The notes: generated by a model not told the origin, from the sequence alone. Positions 22,075 through 33,001 are shown, counted from the first letter of the stretch. The stretch is DNA of 64,000 nt from CAZKGE01 sp964636405 (GCA_964636405.1 CAZWSI010000003.1:1-64000); one strand, 5' to 3'. Program-made: numbers and translations.

Positions 22075-23897
22075 GAGGCGCGTCGCTTGCCCAGGCCGTG
22101 CGCGAAACGGCGCAGTCCGCCCCGCCCGCCGAGCTGACCGGCCACCAGGGCGGCGCGATCTCCGGGCGCGGCTTTTTGCGCTTGCTTCCGTTTTTGCGCA
22201 AGCGGGGCTGGCTGCTGACGCTGCTTGCCGCCGTGATGCTCGTTTCCAATCTCCTCGCGCTGGCCACGCCCTATCTATCGGGCCTCGCGGTGGACGCCAT
22301 CGGCACGAGGGCCGGGGGCGTGGATTTTCCCCGCGTGCTGCGCTGCTGCCTGATTATGCTCGTTTGCTACGCGCTCTCCTCGGGCCTCACGTATTTTCTC
22401 ACCTATAGCCTCATCCGTTTAAGTCAGGACGTTTCGCGCGAGCTGCGCCGGATGGTGTTCGACAAGCTCGTTTCGCTCCCGGTTTCCTATTTTGATACGC
22501 ATCCGGCGGGCGATTTAATCAGCCGCGTCTGCTACGATGTGGATACGATCAACGCCTCGCTTTCCACAGATCTTTTGCAGGTGTGCACCAGCATCGTCAC
22601 GGTGGTGGGCTCGTTTATCATGCTGCTTACGCTTTCGCCCATGCTGTCGCTGGTGTTTGCGGTCACGGTTCCCGTGTCCGTTCTCTTTTCGCGGCGGCAG
22701 ATGAAGCGCATTCACCCGCGCTTTAAGCGGCGCTCCGAAAAGCTGGGCGCGCTCAACGGCATGATCGAGGAAAGCATGACGGGCCAGCGCACGGTGCGCG
22801 CCTATGGGCGCGAGGGCCCTGTGCTCGCGCGCTTTGACGAACGCAACCGCGCTGCCGTGGAGGCCTATTACCAAGCGGATTATGAAAGCTGCGTGCTGGG
22901 GCCCTCGGTCAACTTTATCAACAACGTGTCGCTTTCCGCCGTAAGCGTGTTCGGCGCGCTGCTGTATCTTGGCGGCGCGCTCACGCTCGGCAGCGTATCG
23001 TCGTTTGTGCTCTATTCGCGCAAGTTCTCGGGCCCCATCCGCGAGGCCGCGAATATCCTGAGCGAGATTCAGGCCGCGGCGGCCGCCGCCGACCGCGTAT
23101 TCGCGCTCGTGGACGAAGCGCCCGAACAGCCCGACGCGGAAAACGCCGTGCCGCTTGCAAACGTGTCGGGCCGGGTGTGCATGGAGGATGTGTCCTTTGC
23201 CTATGTGCCGGGGCGCACGGTGCTCTCCGACCTCACGGTGGACGTGCTTGGCGGGAGCGTGATCGCGGTGGTAGGCCCCACGGGAGCCGGCAAAACGACC
23301 CTTGTCAACCTGCTCATGCGCTTTTACGACGTGTCCGGCGGCCGCATTCTGGTGGACGGCGTGGACGTGCGCGAGGCGATGCGCCGCACGCTTCGCCTTT
23401 CCTACGCCATGGTTTTGCAGGACACCTGGCTCTTTTACGGCACGATCTACGAAAACCTCGCCTACGGCAGCGAAAACGCCACCCGCGAGCGCGTGATCGA
23501 GGCGGCCAAGGCCGCGCGCATCCACGGCTTTATCGAATCCCTGCCCGACGGCTACGACACCCTGCTTACCGACGACGGCGTGAATATTTCCAAGGGCCAG
23601 AAGCAGCTTTTAACCATTGCCCGCGCCATGCTGCTCGACGCGAACATGCTCATTCTCGACGAGGCCACGAGCAATGTGGACACCAGCACGGAGCTGGAGA
23701 TCAACGCGGCCATGCAGCGCCTCATGCGCGGCAAGACCTGCTTTGTCATCGCGCACCGGCTTTCGACCATCGAGCGCGCCGATCGCATCCTCGTGGTTTC
23801 CGGCGGCCGTATCGCCGAGCAGGGCACGCACGCCGAGCTGCTCGCCCAAAACGGCGTGTACGCCGATTTGTATCATTCTCAGTTCGAGGTGCAGTGA
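22071..23897 (+). CDS. ABC exporter half-transporter, catalytic partner
   Basis: 608-residue partner of the preceding gene. After a roughly 35-residue soluble N-terminal extension come six membrane helices and an ATPase with Walker A GPTGAGKTT, a consensus Walker B MLILDEATSNVD and switch AHRLSTI. Its signature motif is altered to ISKGQ, matching the degenerate site formed with the partner's Walker motifs. This cross-complementary asymmetry is the hallmark of heterodimeric exporters such as TM287/288 or BmrCD. Confidence 0.93.
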   Translation: MRGASLAQAVRETAQSAPPAELTGHQGGAISGRGFLRLLPFLRKRGWLLTLLAAVMLVSNLLALATPYLSGLAVDAIGTRAGGVDFPRVLRCCLIMLVCYALSSGLTYFLTYSLIRLSQDVSRELRRMVFDKLVSLPVSYFDTHPAGDLISRVCYDVDTINASLSTDLLQVCTSIVTVVGSFIMLLTLSPMLSLVFAVTVPVSVLFSRRQMKRIHPRFKRRSEKLGALNGMIEESMTGQRTVRAYGREGPVLARFDERNRAAVEAYYQADYESCVLGPSVNFINNVSLSAVSVFGALLYLGGALTLGSVSSFVLYSRKFSGPIREAANILSEIQAAAAAADRVFALVDEAPEQPDAENAVPLANVSGRVCMEDVSFAYVPGRTVLSDLTVDVLGGSVIAVVGPTGAGKTTLVNLLMRFYDVSGGRILVDGVDVREAMRRTLRLSYAMVLQDTWLFYGTIYENLAYGSENATRERVIEAAKAARIHGFIESLPDGYDTLLTDDGVNISKGQKQLLTIARAMLLDANMLILDEATSNVDTSTELEINAAMQRLMRGKTCFVIAHRLSTIERADRILVVSGGRIAEQGTHAELLAQNGVYADLYHSQFEVQ

Positions 23898-23925
23898 CGC
23901 GCCAAGAACGGAAAGGGACGGCAAA

Positions 23926-24348
23926 ATGATCGACGTGACCGACAAGAGCTATGTGCCCAGCCTCGAGGAGATCGGCGGCTATATTGAAAACCCGCTCTTT
24001 GACGCGTTATGCGCGCGGCTGCAAAGCGCGTACGGCGCCGCGACCGAGCTTGCCTACAGCCGCGACGCCCTGCTGCCGGGCTGGAACGTGCGCTTCCACA
24101 AATCGGGCCGGGCGCTGTGCAGGGCCTATCCCAAGCGCGGCTTTTTCACGGTTCTCGTGGTGGTGGGCCGCAGGGAGAAGGAGCGGGTCGAAGCGCTCTT
24201 GCCCGCCATGTCCGAGTCCATGCGGGCGCTGTATAGCGGCACAAAGGAGGGCATGGGGCAGCGCTGGCTCATGGTCGATCTTGCCGCGGACGACGCGCTT
24301 TATCAGGACGTGCTTCGGCTCGTCGCCATCCGCCGGGAGAGCCGGTAG
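23926..24348 (+). CDS. DUF3788 family protein
   Basis: 140-residue cytosolic protein. The pattern FDALCARLQSAYG, ELAYSRDALLPGWNVRFHKS, RGFFTVLVVVGRREKERVEA and YQDVLRLVAIRRESR matches DUF3788, a small family of unknown function widespread in gut Firmicutes. It follows the ABC exporter by 28 bp with GGAAAGGGA as ribosome site and may be co-transcribed. No catalytic motif is evident. Confidence 0.8.
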   Translation: MIDVTDKSYVPSLEEIGGYIENPLFDALCARLQSAYGAATELAYSRDALLPGWNVRFHKSGRALCRAYPKRGFFTVLVVVGRREKERVEALLPAMSESMRALYSGTKEGMGQRWLMVDLAADDALYQDVLRLVAIRRESR

Positions 24349-24680
24349 CCTTTGCCCGGCCCGGCAAAAAGGAAAGCGCCGCTTCGTTACAGCGGCCGTC
24401 CGCCCCGTTGCCGTGGAGCAAAAGGAGCGGGAAGCCCGCCCCGCGCTCCGTTGCATGCAGCGCAATATCGCGTTTCATGCCCCGTTCTCTCGTTTCTCCC
24501 GCTCCGCCCGCTCGAGGCGACAGAACCCAACGCGCATCCTCTTTTTGCATGGCGCGGCTCCCTTCAGGCAGATTGTTCGCATTCTATCTTTATACCATAT
24601 CGATTCTCCCTCGTCATAAAACGCCGAATGTGATATACTGCCTGTGAAAAAGATTGATCTACGGAAAAGGAGCTTGCAGC
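24349..24680. other. 332-bp intergenic region
   Basis: No gene is supported here on either strand. The stretch is GC-rich at the left, becomes AT-rich near 24590 and ends with the promoter at 24611-24639. No tRNA, repeat copy or clear terminator was seen. Confidence 0.6.
24611..24639 (+). promoter_or_regulatory. Promoter of the zinc-ribbon gene
   Basis: -35 TCGTCA (24611-24616), 17-bp spacer, -10 TATACT (24634-24639), 41 bp before the ATG. Confidence 0.55.
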
Positions 24681-25799
24681 ATGGCGGACGCAGTTGTGGA
24701 TTACGAAAATCCGAATCAGGAAAAGACCAGACGGGAGACGGATCGCAAGTGCCCCGCCTGCGGCGGAACCATGGACTTTGATCCCGCCACCGGCGGGCTT
24801 TCCTGCCCGTTTTGCGGGCATACGGAGGCGATTCCGCCCGTAAACGCGGAGGCTGCGGAGGCCGACGCGGCCGAGGAGCTGGACTTCGCGGCGGCGGAGC
24901 AGACGGGCAATTGCGACTGGGGCACCGAAACCAAAACCGTGATCTGCCGCTCGTGCGGGGCGCAGTCGGTTTACGACGCGCTGCAGGTTTCCGGCGAATG
25001 CCCCTATTGCGGCTCGAATCAGGTCATGGAGGAAAAGGGCGTGGATACGCTCGCGCCGGGCGGGGTGTGCCCCTTCGCCGTGACAAGCGCGCAGGCGGGC
25101 GAGAAGTTCCGCGAATGGATCAAGGGCAAGCTGTTTTGCCCCAGCGCGGCCAAGCGCTCGGCGCGCGCGGAGGCCTTTCGCGGCGTGTATCTGCCGTTTT
25201 GGACCTTCGATTCGGAATCGGTCACCGATTACCGGGGCAAATACGGCAAAAACAGGAAGAAACGCAATCTGAAGGGCGAGGAAACCACGGTTACGGACTG
25301 GTATCCCACGCAGGGGCGGTATTTCCTGCGCTTCGACGATCAGCTCGTGCAGGGCACAACCCGCTACGACGCGTCCATGATGCGCAATCTGGCGCCCTTT
25401 GAAACGGAAAACAATCGCGCCTACCGGCCGGAATATCTGGCGGGCTTCGCCACCGAGCGCTATACGGTGGGCCTCGCGGACGCGTGGAAGCAGGCCGAGG
25501 CGGAGATGCGCCGTTCGATCCATGACGGCGTAAAAGGCAAGATCCGCAGCGAGAATCATGCGGATGAGTCGCGCGTGGACGACATGAACATCAAGCACAA
25601 CCATATTACCTATAAGTATCTCATGCTGCCCATCTGGATCTCGTCGTTTGTGTACAAAAACAAGCCGTATCACTTTATGGTCAACGGGCAAACGGGCAAT
25701 GTGGCGGGCAAAGCGCCCGTATCCTTCTGGCGCGTGCTCCTCGCGGTGCTCATCTGCATTGCCCTCGGGCTTGTGCTGTACATGTGCGCGGGCGAGTAA
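24681..25799 (+). CDS. TFIIB-type zinc-ribbon membrane-tethered protein
   Basis: 372-residue protein with two zinc ribbons at the N-terminus (CPACGG...CPFCG and CRSCG...CPYCG), a long soluble middle region containing VYLPFWTFDSES and LPIWISSFVYKNKPYHFMVNGQTG, and one C-terminal membrane helix (LLAVLICIALGLVLYMC). Proteins of this layout are frequent in Firmicutes and carry only a zinc-ribbon label. AAAAGGAG precedes the ATG. The YgjP-like gene follows within about 26 bp. The function is unknown. Confidence 0.8.
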   Translation: MADAVVDYENPNQEKTRRETDRKCPACGGTMDFDPATGGLSCPFCGHTEAIPPVNAEAAEADAAEELDFAAAEQTGNCDWGTETKTVICRSCGAQSVYDALQVSGECPYCGSNQVMEEKGVDTLAPGGVCPFAVTSAQAGEKFREWIKGKLFCPSAAKRSARAEAFRGVYLPFWTFDSESVTDYRGKYGKNRKKRNLKGEETTVTDWYPTQGRYFLRFDDQLVQGTTRYDASMMRNLAPFETENNRAYRPEYLAGFATERYTVGLADAWKQAEAEMRRSIHDGVKGKIRSENHADESRVDDMNIKHNHITYKYLMLPIWISSFVYKNKPYHFMVNGQTGNVAGKAPVSFWRVLLAVLICIALGLVLYMCAGE

Positions 25800-25825
25800 C
25801 GGCTCCGCCGGAGCGCGATTGCGCC

Positions 25826-26479
25826 GTGCCGGATTATACGCTTTTGCGTGAGCGCCGCCGCTCGCTCCTGCTTACACTCGATGAAGGCGGCAAAGCGCTC
25901 GTGCGCGCGCCGCTTGCGCTGCCCAAGACGGAAATTGACCGCTTTGTGCGCTCCAGGGCGCGCTGGCTTGCCAAGCGGCAGGCCCGGCTTGCGCAGCGCC
26001 CCGCGCACAGCTATCTTGACGGCGAACCCTTCCCCTTTTCCGGGCGGACGCTGTGCCTGCGCCGGGAGGCGGGCGCGCGCCGCGTGCGGCTGGAGGGGGA
26101 TGCGCTCGTCGTGCCCGAGGGGGACGCGGCGGCGACGCGGGCGCTGCTTACAAGCTGGTACAAGGCGCAAGCCAAGGCCCTTTTCAAAGAGCGCCTCGCC
26201 GCGCTTTCGGCCCAAACGGGCATAACGCCCGAAACGCTGCGTCTTTCGGACGCGAAAACCCGCTGGGGCTCATGCGGCGCGAAGGGCGGCGTAAACCTGA
26301 ACTGGCGGCTTGCGCTTGCGCCGCCGGAAATTCTTGATTATGTCATCGTGCACGAGCTGTGCCACCTCCGCGAGCGGAACCACAGCGCGGCGTTTTGGGC
26401 GCTTGTGACGCGCTTTTGCCCAGAATGGAAGGAGCGTCGCCGATGGCTTGCCGAGCACGGCGAAGCGCTGGATTGCTAG
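25826..26479 (+). CDS. YgjP-like metallopeptidase (DUF45, SprT-like)
   Basis: 217-residue predicted zinc peptidase. The active-site HELCHLRERNHSAAFW carries HExxH with a downstream His, preceded by TRWGSCGAKGGVNLNWRL, the typical YgjP/DUF45 block. The N-terminus reads PDYTLLRERRRSLLLTLDE. No ATG fits. GTG at 25826 is the only reasonable start; an upstream ATG in frame lies inside the preceding gene. A weak purine-rich stretch precedes it. Family members are linked to Wss1/SprT-type proteolysis. Confidence 0.88.
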   Translation: MPDYTLLRERRRSLLLTLDEGGKALVRAPLALPKTEIDRFVRSRARWLAKRQARLAQRPAHSYLDGEPFPFSGRTLCLRREAGARRVRLEGDALVVPEGDAAATRALLTSWYKAQAKALFKERLAALSAQTGITPETLRLSDAKTRWGSCGAKGGVNLNWRLALAPPEILDYVIVHELCHLRERNHSAAFWALVTRFCPEWKERRRWLAEHGEALDC

Positions 26480-26522
26480 GCGCGCGGGGCCTTCCGCGCC
26501 GCGCAGGGGAAAGACAAGATAA

Positions 26523-27452
26523 ATGAAGGAAACGCTGTTTCAAACCATCCGCGATACCGTCCGGGAAAAGCGGCTGCCCAAGAAGCGCGCGGGAGCGGCT
26601 GCGGCGGCCCTGTCTGCGGCGGCGGTCGCAGGCGCGCTGGCGGCCTCCTCCATCGGCGCGCCGGAAAGCGGCGCGCAAACGCCTGTTTACGGGGCGTCGC
26701 TGCCGGGCATGGCCGCGCCGGCAGCGGTCTGGGAGACAGAGGCCGCGCCCGCGAACCCGGACGAAGCGCACAGGGCGCGGCGGCGCAAAGCGGCCAAGGC
26801 TGTGGCTGCGGCGGCCAAGGGCGTGGGCGCGCTCGTTTTCAGCCTGCTTGCGCAGGGCGCGAGCCTGCTGCTGCGCGGGCTGTGGTCGGTGCTTTTCGGC
26901 GGGCCGCTCGCGGGCCTGTTGGGCTTTCTTTGCGAAACGCTGGCCATATTCGCGCTGCTGCTGATCGTATTTCTTCTGCTGTTTAAGGCGCTCTTTCCGA
27001 ATAAAAAGTGCAAGGATTTTCTGACCCTGCGCAATCTGCTGCTTCTGCTTGCGGCGTCCTTCGCGCTTGCGGGCGTACGGCGCATTGCGTTTGCCAGAAA
27101 TCTAACGCTGGCCGTGGCGGCCGCGCTGCTGCGCGCGCTTTTATCGCTCGGCTGCGTCGGCGGGGCGCTTTGCTGGTGCTTTTCCAAGGAGGGAGTGGGC
27201 GCGCGGGCGCTCCGCCGCGCCTGCAAAAGCCGCGCGGGCAAGGGCGCGCTTTGCGCGCTGATCGCCCTTATCCTCGCCTCAGCCGCCGTGCGCGCGCTGG
27301 CGGCCGGCGCGGGAAGCGCGGGGGCCTTCGCCGAATGTGCGCTTCTCTTTTTGCTTGCGGCTGCTGCTGCCGTTTTTTGGGGCTTTTGTCTGCGAAAAGC
27401 GCAAACGTATCCGAGGCTCAAGCCCGAGATTGTTCTGCCAGAATCTGTCTAA
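26523..27452 (+). CDS. Alanine-rich multi-pass membrane protein
   Basis: 309-residue protein of unknown function. The N-terminus is basic (VREKRLPKKRAG) followed by an Ala-rich hydrophobic stretch and a Pro/Ala linker. Then come about five to six membrane helices (for example FALLLIVFLLLFKALF and LLLLLAASFALAGVRRI). It ends in a short charged tail. The start codon is ATG after AAAGACAAGATAA, a weak ribosome site. No family is recognised. Confidence 0.65.
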   Translation: MKETLFQTIRDTVREKRLPKKRAGAAAAALSAAAVAGALAASSIGAPESGAQTPVYGASLPGMAAPAAVWETEAAPANPDEAHRARRRKAAKAVAAAAKGVGALVFSLLAQGASLLLRGLWSVLFGGPLAGLLGFLCETLAIFALLLIVFLLLFKALFPNKKCKDFLTLRNLLLLLAASFALAGVRRIAFARNLTLAVAAALLRALLSLGCVGGALCWCFSKEGVGARALRRACKSRAGKGALCALIALILASAAVRALAAGAGSAGAFAECALLFLLAAAAAVFWGFCLRKAQTYPRLKPEIVLPESV

Positions 27453-27495
27453 AGCAACCGCAAGCGGGAAAATATGGTTTTTCCGAAAAGAGGAT

Positions 27496-27524
27496 TTGAC
27501 AGAGCCGCGTCCTTTCTGTATACT
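27496..27524 (+). promoter_or_regulatory. Promoter of the HAD-ABC import operon
   Basis: -35 TTGACA (27496-27501), 17-bp spacer, -10 TATACT (27519-27524). It lies about 200 bp upstream of the HAD gene, leaving a long leader that includes a possible 28-codon reading frame (27644-27730) ending GTGA over the HAD start. Confidence 0.75.
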
Positions 27525-27726
27525 GACAATGACACTCATTTACGCAATCGTTTGCGTTCAGCAAGCGGCCGATCGTGCCGCATCCCGGCCACAGCGCCTG
27601 TGTTTTCCGCTGGATCAAATGGAAAGGACCGAACGGATTGGACATGCCTATCGAAGCCGAACCCTATAGCCGCCCCCCTTTGCGGGCTTGCAAGCCCGCT
27701 TTGCCGGCGCGGCCCGGTTTGCGACC

Positions 27727-28500
27727 GTGATCCGCGCGGTCGGGTTCGACATGGGCGGCGTGCTCTACACCGCCGTCCCAACCAGAGAGCGCTACCTCGC
27801 CTTTGCGGCCGAGGCAAAGGCGCTGCTCGCGGCGCGCGGCATAGCCATTCCCGAAACGACCGAGGCCTTTGAGCAAAGGCTCGCGCGCGCGGACAAGCGC
27901 CGCAAGGCGGAAAACGAGCGCACGCTTCGGGAGCTGCCTCCGCTTGAGGCCTGGCGCGATTATTATCTGGCGGGCCTGTCCTTTTCCGAAACGGCGATCT
28001 TTCCCATTGCCGAGGAACTGTGCCTGCGCTGGAACGAACTGCGAAATTACGAAGCGCCCCGCGAAGGCGCGCTTTCCTGCATGGAGGGCCTGTACCGCCA
28101 GGGCGTGCGCATCGCCGTCATCAGCAACACCCTCTCCTATACGCACGTGCCCAAGCTTTTGCAGCAATACGGTCTGGCGCGCTATGTGCAATATATGCTC
28201 CTTTCAAGCGTATGCGGCCTGCGAAAGCCCGACCCGGCCATCTTCGAGCTCTGCCGCGCCTCCATGGGGCTGCCCAGGGAGGAAATGGCCTATGTGGGCG
28301 ACACCATCTCGCGCGATTTAATCGGCGCGCGCCGCGCCCAGTGGGGGCTTGCCATCCGCATCCGCAATCCCCTTGCCAAGGAAAACGAGCGCGCGCGGGA
28401 AACGGCGCTCGAGGAGGCGGGCGAGACGCCAGACCTTACGGTGGACGCGCTTTGCGAAATTCCCGCCCTGATCGGCGCATATAATCAACAGCATCCGTAA
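27727..28500 (+). CDS. HAD family hydrolase
   Basis: 257-residue haloacid-dehalogenase-type phosphatase. Motif I is FDMGGVLYT, with Gly where Asp is frequent as the second catalytic residue (DxG instead of DxD). Motif II is VISNT, motif III is in LRKPDPAIF and motif IV is YVGDTISRDLIGA. It is a soluble enzyme, probably acting on a small phosphoester. GTG 27727 gives the usual short N-terminus (VIRAVGFDMGG); a TTG 39 bases upstream is an alternative. It opens the import operon, and a second HAD of the same type closes it. Confidence 0.85.
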   Translation: MIRAVGFDMGGVLYTAVPTRERYLAFAAEAKALLAARGIAIPETTEAFEQRLARADKRRKAENERTLRELPPLEAWRDYYLAGLSFSETAIFPIAEELCLRWNELRNYEAPREGALSCMEGLYRQGVRIAVISNTLSYTHVPKLLQQYGLARYVQYMLLSSVCGLRKPDPAIFELCRASMGLPREEMAYVGDTISRDLIGARRAQWGLAIRIRNPLAKENERARETALEEAGETPDLTVDALCEIPALIGAYNQQHP

Positions 28501-28543
28501 ACGCGGAGCGACACGATAAGCGAAAAACGAAAGAGGTGTTTAT

Positions 28544-30370
28544 GTGAACCCGAACGTGCGGAAAAAACCGTTCAGCTGGAAGCGGCTGAAAAACCAGTTT
28601 TTGGGCATTGTGGGGAACCCGTTCAACATGATCGTGCTGATATCCCTGATCATGCTGTTCATCCTCATTGTGATCCCGCTCGTGCAGATCATCCAGAACA
28701 CGTTCACGCTGGCGCGCAGCGAAATGCGCCGCGTGGACGGCGAGGTAGGCGATTTCACACTCTACTACTGGAAGTACGTCATCGGCAGCAAGCTCTCGGG
28801 CGCGGTGTTCTGGAACCCGCTGAAGAACTCGCTCATCATCGCCGTGTGCGTGGCGTGCATTTCCGTGCCGCTTGGCTCGGTGCTGGCATGGATCATGGTG
28901 CGCAGCGACCTGCCCGGCAAAAATGCGCTCAGCTTCGGCATCATCATCCCATACATGATTCCGTCGTGGTGCAAGGCCATGTCGTGGCTGGCGCTTTTCC
29001 GCAACGCGAGAGGCGGGCATCCCGGCTTCCTCTACGGGCTGGGGCTGAACATCCCCGACTGGCTCGCCTACGGCCCGGTTGCGATCATACTCGTCATGTC
29101 GCTGCACTATTACGCGTTTTCCTACATCATGGTGTCGAGCTCCCTGCGCTCGGTCAACAGCGAGCTGGAGGAAATGGGCGAGATTCAGGGCGCGAGCAAG
29201 CTCCAGATTCTCAAGAGCATTACGCTGCCCCTCGTGCTGCCCGCGGTGCTCTCGGCCACCATCATGACGCTGTCCAAGTCCATCGGCTCCTACGGCGTGG
29301 CGGCCAACCTCGGCAACCGCATCGGCTACTTTACGCTGGCCACCAGCATGCGCATCTATATCGAGGGTACGCCGCGCGGCGCGGGCTACGTGATGGCGCT
29401 GCTGCTCATTTTGATGGCCTCGGGCACGATCATCGCCAACCAGCGCCTCATCGGCACGCGCAAATCGTACGAAACGCTGGGCGGCAAGGGCACCAAGCAC
29501 ACGCCCATGCCGCTGGGCAAGTCCAAGTACGCGATCTTCGCCTTCCTCGGCATCTTCCTTTTCCTCGCGATGTTCATGCCCATGTTCGTGCTCATTATGG
29601 AGACCTTCCAAAAGAGCACCGGCCAGGGCTACGCCTTAAGCAACCTCACGCTCTATAACTGGATTGGGGATATCGATCCGAACAGCGCGACCGTCCACTA
29701 TCCGGGCATCTTCAAAAACCCCGAGTTTGTTGCCGCGTTGAAAAACACGGTTAAGCTCACGATCGTTTCCTCCATCATCACCGCCTTCTGCGGGCAGTTC
29801 CTGGGCTATATCAGCTCCCGCGGCCGTGGCAAGTGGTATGGAAAAACCGTCGAGCAGCTCGTCTTTATTCCCTACCTCATGCCGGGCGTGGCGTTCTCGG
29901 CCATCTATCTGTCGATGTGGAGCGTACCGCGCTTTGGCGGCGTCGTGCCCTCGCTCTACGGCACCTTCGCGCTGCTCGTGCTGGTGTCGGTGGTCAAGCA
30001 CTTCCCGTTTGCAAGCCGCGCCGGCACGGCCAACATGATGCAGATCTCCGTCGAGCTCGAGGAAGCGGCGGATATTGCGGGCGCGAGCTTCTGGAAGCGC
30101 CTTGGGAGAATCGTCATTCCGCTGGCCAAGCAGGGCTTTATTTCGGGCTTCATGCTGGTGTTCATCTCCATTGCAAAGGAGCTGGATCTCATCATCCTCC
30201 TCATGACCCCGAAAAACCGCACCCTGTCCTATCTGGCGTTCCAGTATTCGCAGGAGGTCATGCCGCAGATGTCCGACGCCATATCGGTGTGCGTGCTGGC
30301 GTTCGTGCTGCTGTGCTACTGGATCTCGAACAAGTTCTTCGGCGCGGATATCGGCAAGAGCTGGGGTTAA
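28544..30370 (+). CDS. ABC import permease with two fused membrane domains
   Basis: 608-residue inner-membrane permease that fuses two binding-protein-dependent transport domains, as in Fe3+ (FbpB/FutB), thiamine (ThiP) and related importers. About twelve helices are visible. The EAA-type loop appears in both halves (EEMGEIQGASKLQILKSITLP and EEAADIAGASFWKRLGRIVIP). The GTG start has AAAGAGGTG upstream. Together with the next two genes it forms a complete importer. The substrate is not obvious: metal, polyamine or organophosphate are all possible. Confidence 0.93.
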   Translation: MNPNVRKKPFSWKRLKNQFLGIVGNPFNMIVLISLIMLFILIVIPLVQIIQNTFTLARSEMRRVDGEVGDFTLYYWKYVIGSKLSGAVFWNPLKNSLIIAVCVACISVPLGSVLAWIMVRSDLPGKNALSFGIIIPYMIPSWCKAMSWLALFRNARGGHPGFLYGLGLNIPDWLAYGPVAIILVMSLHYYAFSYIMVSSSLRSVNSELEEMGEIQGASKLQILKSITLPLVLPAVLSATIMTLSKSIGSYGVAANLGNRIGYFTLATSMRIYIEGTPRGAGYVMALLLILMASGTIIANQRLIGTRKSYETLGGKGTKHTPMPLGKSKYAIFAFLGIFLFLAMFMPMFVLIMETFQKSTGQGYALSNLTLYNWIGDIDPNSATVHYPGIFKNPEFVAALKNTVKLTIVSSIITAFCGQFLGYISSRGRGKWYGKTVEQLVFIPYLMPGVAFSAIYLSMWSVPRFGGVVPSLYGTFALLVLVSVVKHFPFASRAGTANMMQISVELEEAADIAGASFWKRLGRIVIPLAKQGFISGFMLVFISIAKELDLIILLMTPKNRTLSYLAFQYSQEVMPQMSDAISVCVLAFVLLCYWISNKFFGADIGKSWG

Positions 30371-30429
30371 TGCGCACGCTTTGCGGCGCAGCGTAACATA
30401 GAGAAGATTTACGGAAAGGATATACAGCT

Positions 30430-31554
<1,125 letters not shown>

Positions 31555-31603
31555 CGGCCGCGCGAACCGATCCGGGAACACCCGGAAAGAAAGGAGCTTT
31601 ACA

Positions 31604-32881
31604 ATGAAAAAACTGCTCGCATTGGTACTTGCCCTGCTGATGACGGCCGCGTTGCTGGCCGGCTGCGGGGCCAAAAAGGAAGAGGGCGGAGCCGCCGCGC
31701 CTGCCGAGGGCGGAGCGCAAGCGGACAACACGGCGCCCGGCGAGACCACGTTTGTGGGGCCGGTTTACGACGAGTGGAGCGACAAGACGGACGCGGAGCT
31801 GTATGAGATGGCCAAGGCCGAGGGCGGCACGATCATCATCTACGGCGCTTCGAGCCGCCTGCCGAAGATCGCCACGAACTTCTGCAAGGAATACGAGGGC
31901 CTCGAGGCCGAGGCGTACGACCTCGATTCCGAGGAAGCCAAGGACAAGATCCGCATCGAGGCCGAAACGGGCAACGCGAACGCGGATATCCTTCAGGGCA
32001 GCGACGTAAACGGCGCCATGTATTACGAGTTCTTCCCGGAGGGCTTCCTGGAAACCTACTATCCGCGCGATATCTGCGAGAAAATTGATCCGCAGCTGCT
32101 CACCTACGGCATGCCCTTCTACGCGGGCCTTTCCACCTGGTATTACAACACGGCCGCCTTCCCGGACGGCTGCCCGGTTACCAACGTGTGGGACTTTGTG
32201 GAGACAAACGCCGACGGCTCGCAGAAGTACGACATTATCTGCAAGAATATCGGCGAGGAGCCCTCGTACCTCGCGCTGTTCTGCACCTACATTGCCAACG
32301 CGGATCGCATGGCCGAGGCGTATAAGGAAAAGTACGGCACGGACGTGGAATACACCTACGACGCGGACGTACTGGGCTTTGATGCCAACAACGCGGGCTA
32401 CGAGTGGATCTACCGCCTCAGCCAGATGAAGATGACCTTCGACGGCGACGGCGACAACATCGTGGAAGCGGTGCACCTCTCCAATTCCGAAAAGCCCGTG
32501 CTGGGCCTCGCGTCCGCAGGCAAGATCACCAACCGTGACGAGAACGGCTACAACATCGCGTGGGTCACGAACATTACGCCCTACGCCTACCAAATGAACG
32601 TGAACTATCTCTATATGGTTGCGGGCAGCGATAATCCGGCCGGCGCGCGGCTGTTTATCCGCTATCTGCTCGGCGGCGTGGACGGCCAGGCCAAGGGCCT
32701 CGCGCTCCAGATGAAGGAGGGCAACTGGTCCATCCGCTCCGATTATACCTACGAGGGCAACCCCTTCGGCATCGCGGAGAGCGGCGCAATCGCCCCGCAG
32801 GTCGACGCGGTGTACGAGATGTATCCCGACGCGCAGGATTTCTGGACCTACTGGCTGTCCAAGAGTCCCTACACAAAATAA
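31604..32881 (+). CDS. ABC importer substrate-binding lipoprotein
   Basis: 425-residue extracellular binding protein. The signal peptide MKKLLALVLALLMTAALLAG ends in a lipobox with Cys, followed by an acidic Ala/Gly linker. The mature domain opens GGTIIIYGASSRLPKIATNF, as in family 1 (Fe3+/polyamine-like) binding proteins. The later ATGNANADILQGSD-like region suits recognition of the bound ligand. AAGAAAGGAG precedes the ATG. The ligand cannot be told from sequence, and no tyrosine cluster typical of ferric-binding proteins was confirmed. Confidence 0.92.
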   Translation: MKKLLALVLALLMTAALLAGCGAKKEEGGAAAPAEGGAQADNTAPGETTFVGPVYDEWSDKTDAELYEMAKAEGGTIIIYGASSRLPKIATNFCKEYEGLEAEAYDLDSEEAKDKIRIEAETGNANADILQGSDVNGAMYYEFFPEGFLETYYPRDICEKIDPQLLTYGMPFYAGLSTWYYNTAAFPDGCPVTNVWDFVETNADGSQKYDIICKNIGEEPSYLALFCTYIANADRMAEAYKEKYGTDVEYTYDADVLGFDANNAGYEWIYRLSQMKMTFDGDGDNIVEAVHLSNSEKPVLGLASAGKITNRDENGYNIAWVTNITPYAYQMNVNYLYMVAGSDNPAGARLFIRYLLGGVDGQAKGLALQMKEGNWSIRSDYTYEGNPFGIAESGAIAPQVDAVYEMYPDAQDFWTYWLSKSPYTK

Positions 32882-33001
32882 AACCGCGTAAAGCGGCATA
32901 GACGAGCCGTTTCTCCGGCGCGGGCGGCCTGGCGGCCCCCGCGCCCGGGGAGGCGCGCATCGCGTACGTCCAATACGGATGTATGAGACGGAGAATCGAG
33001 C

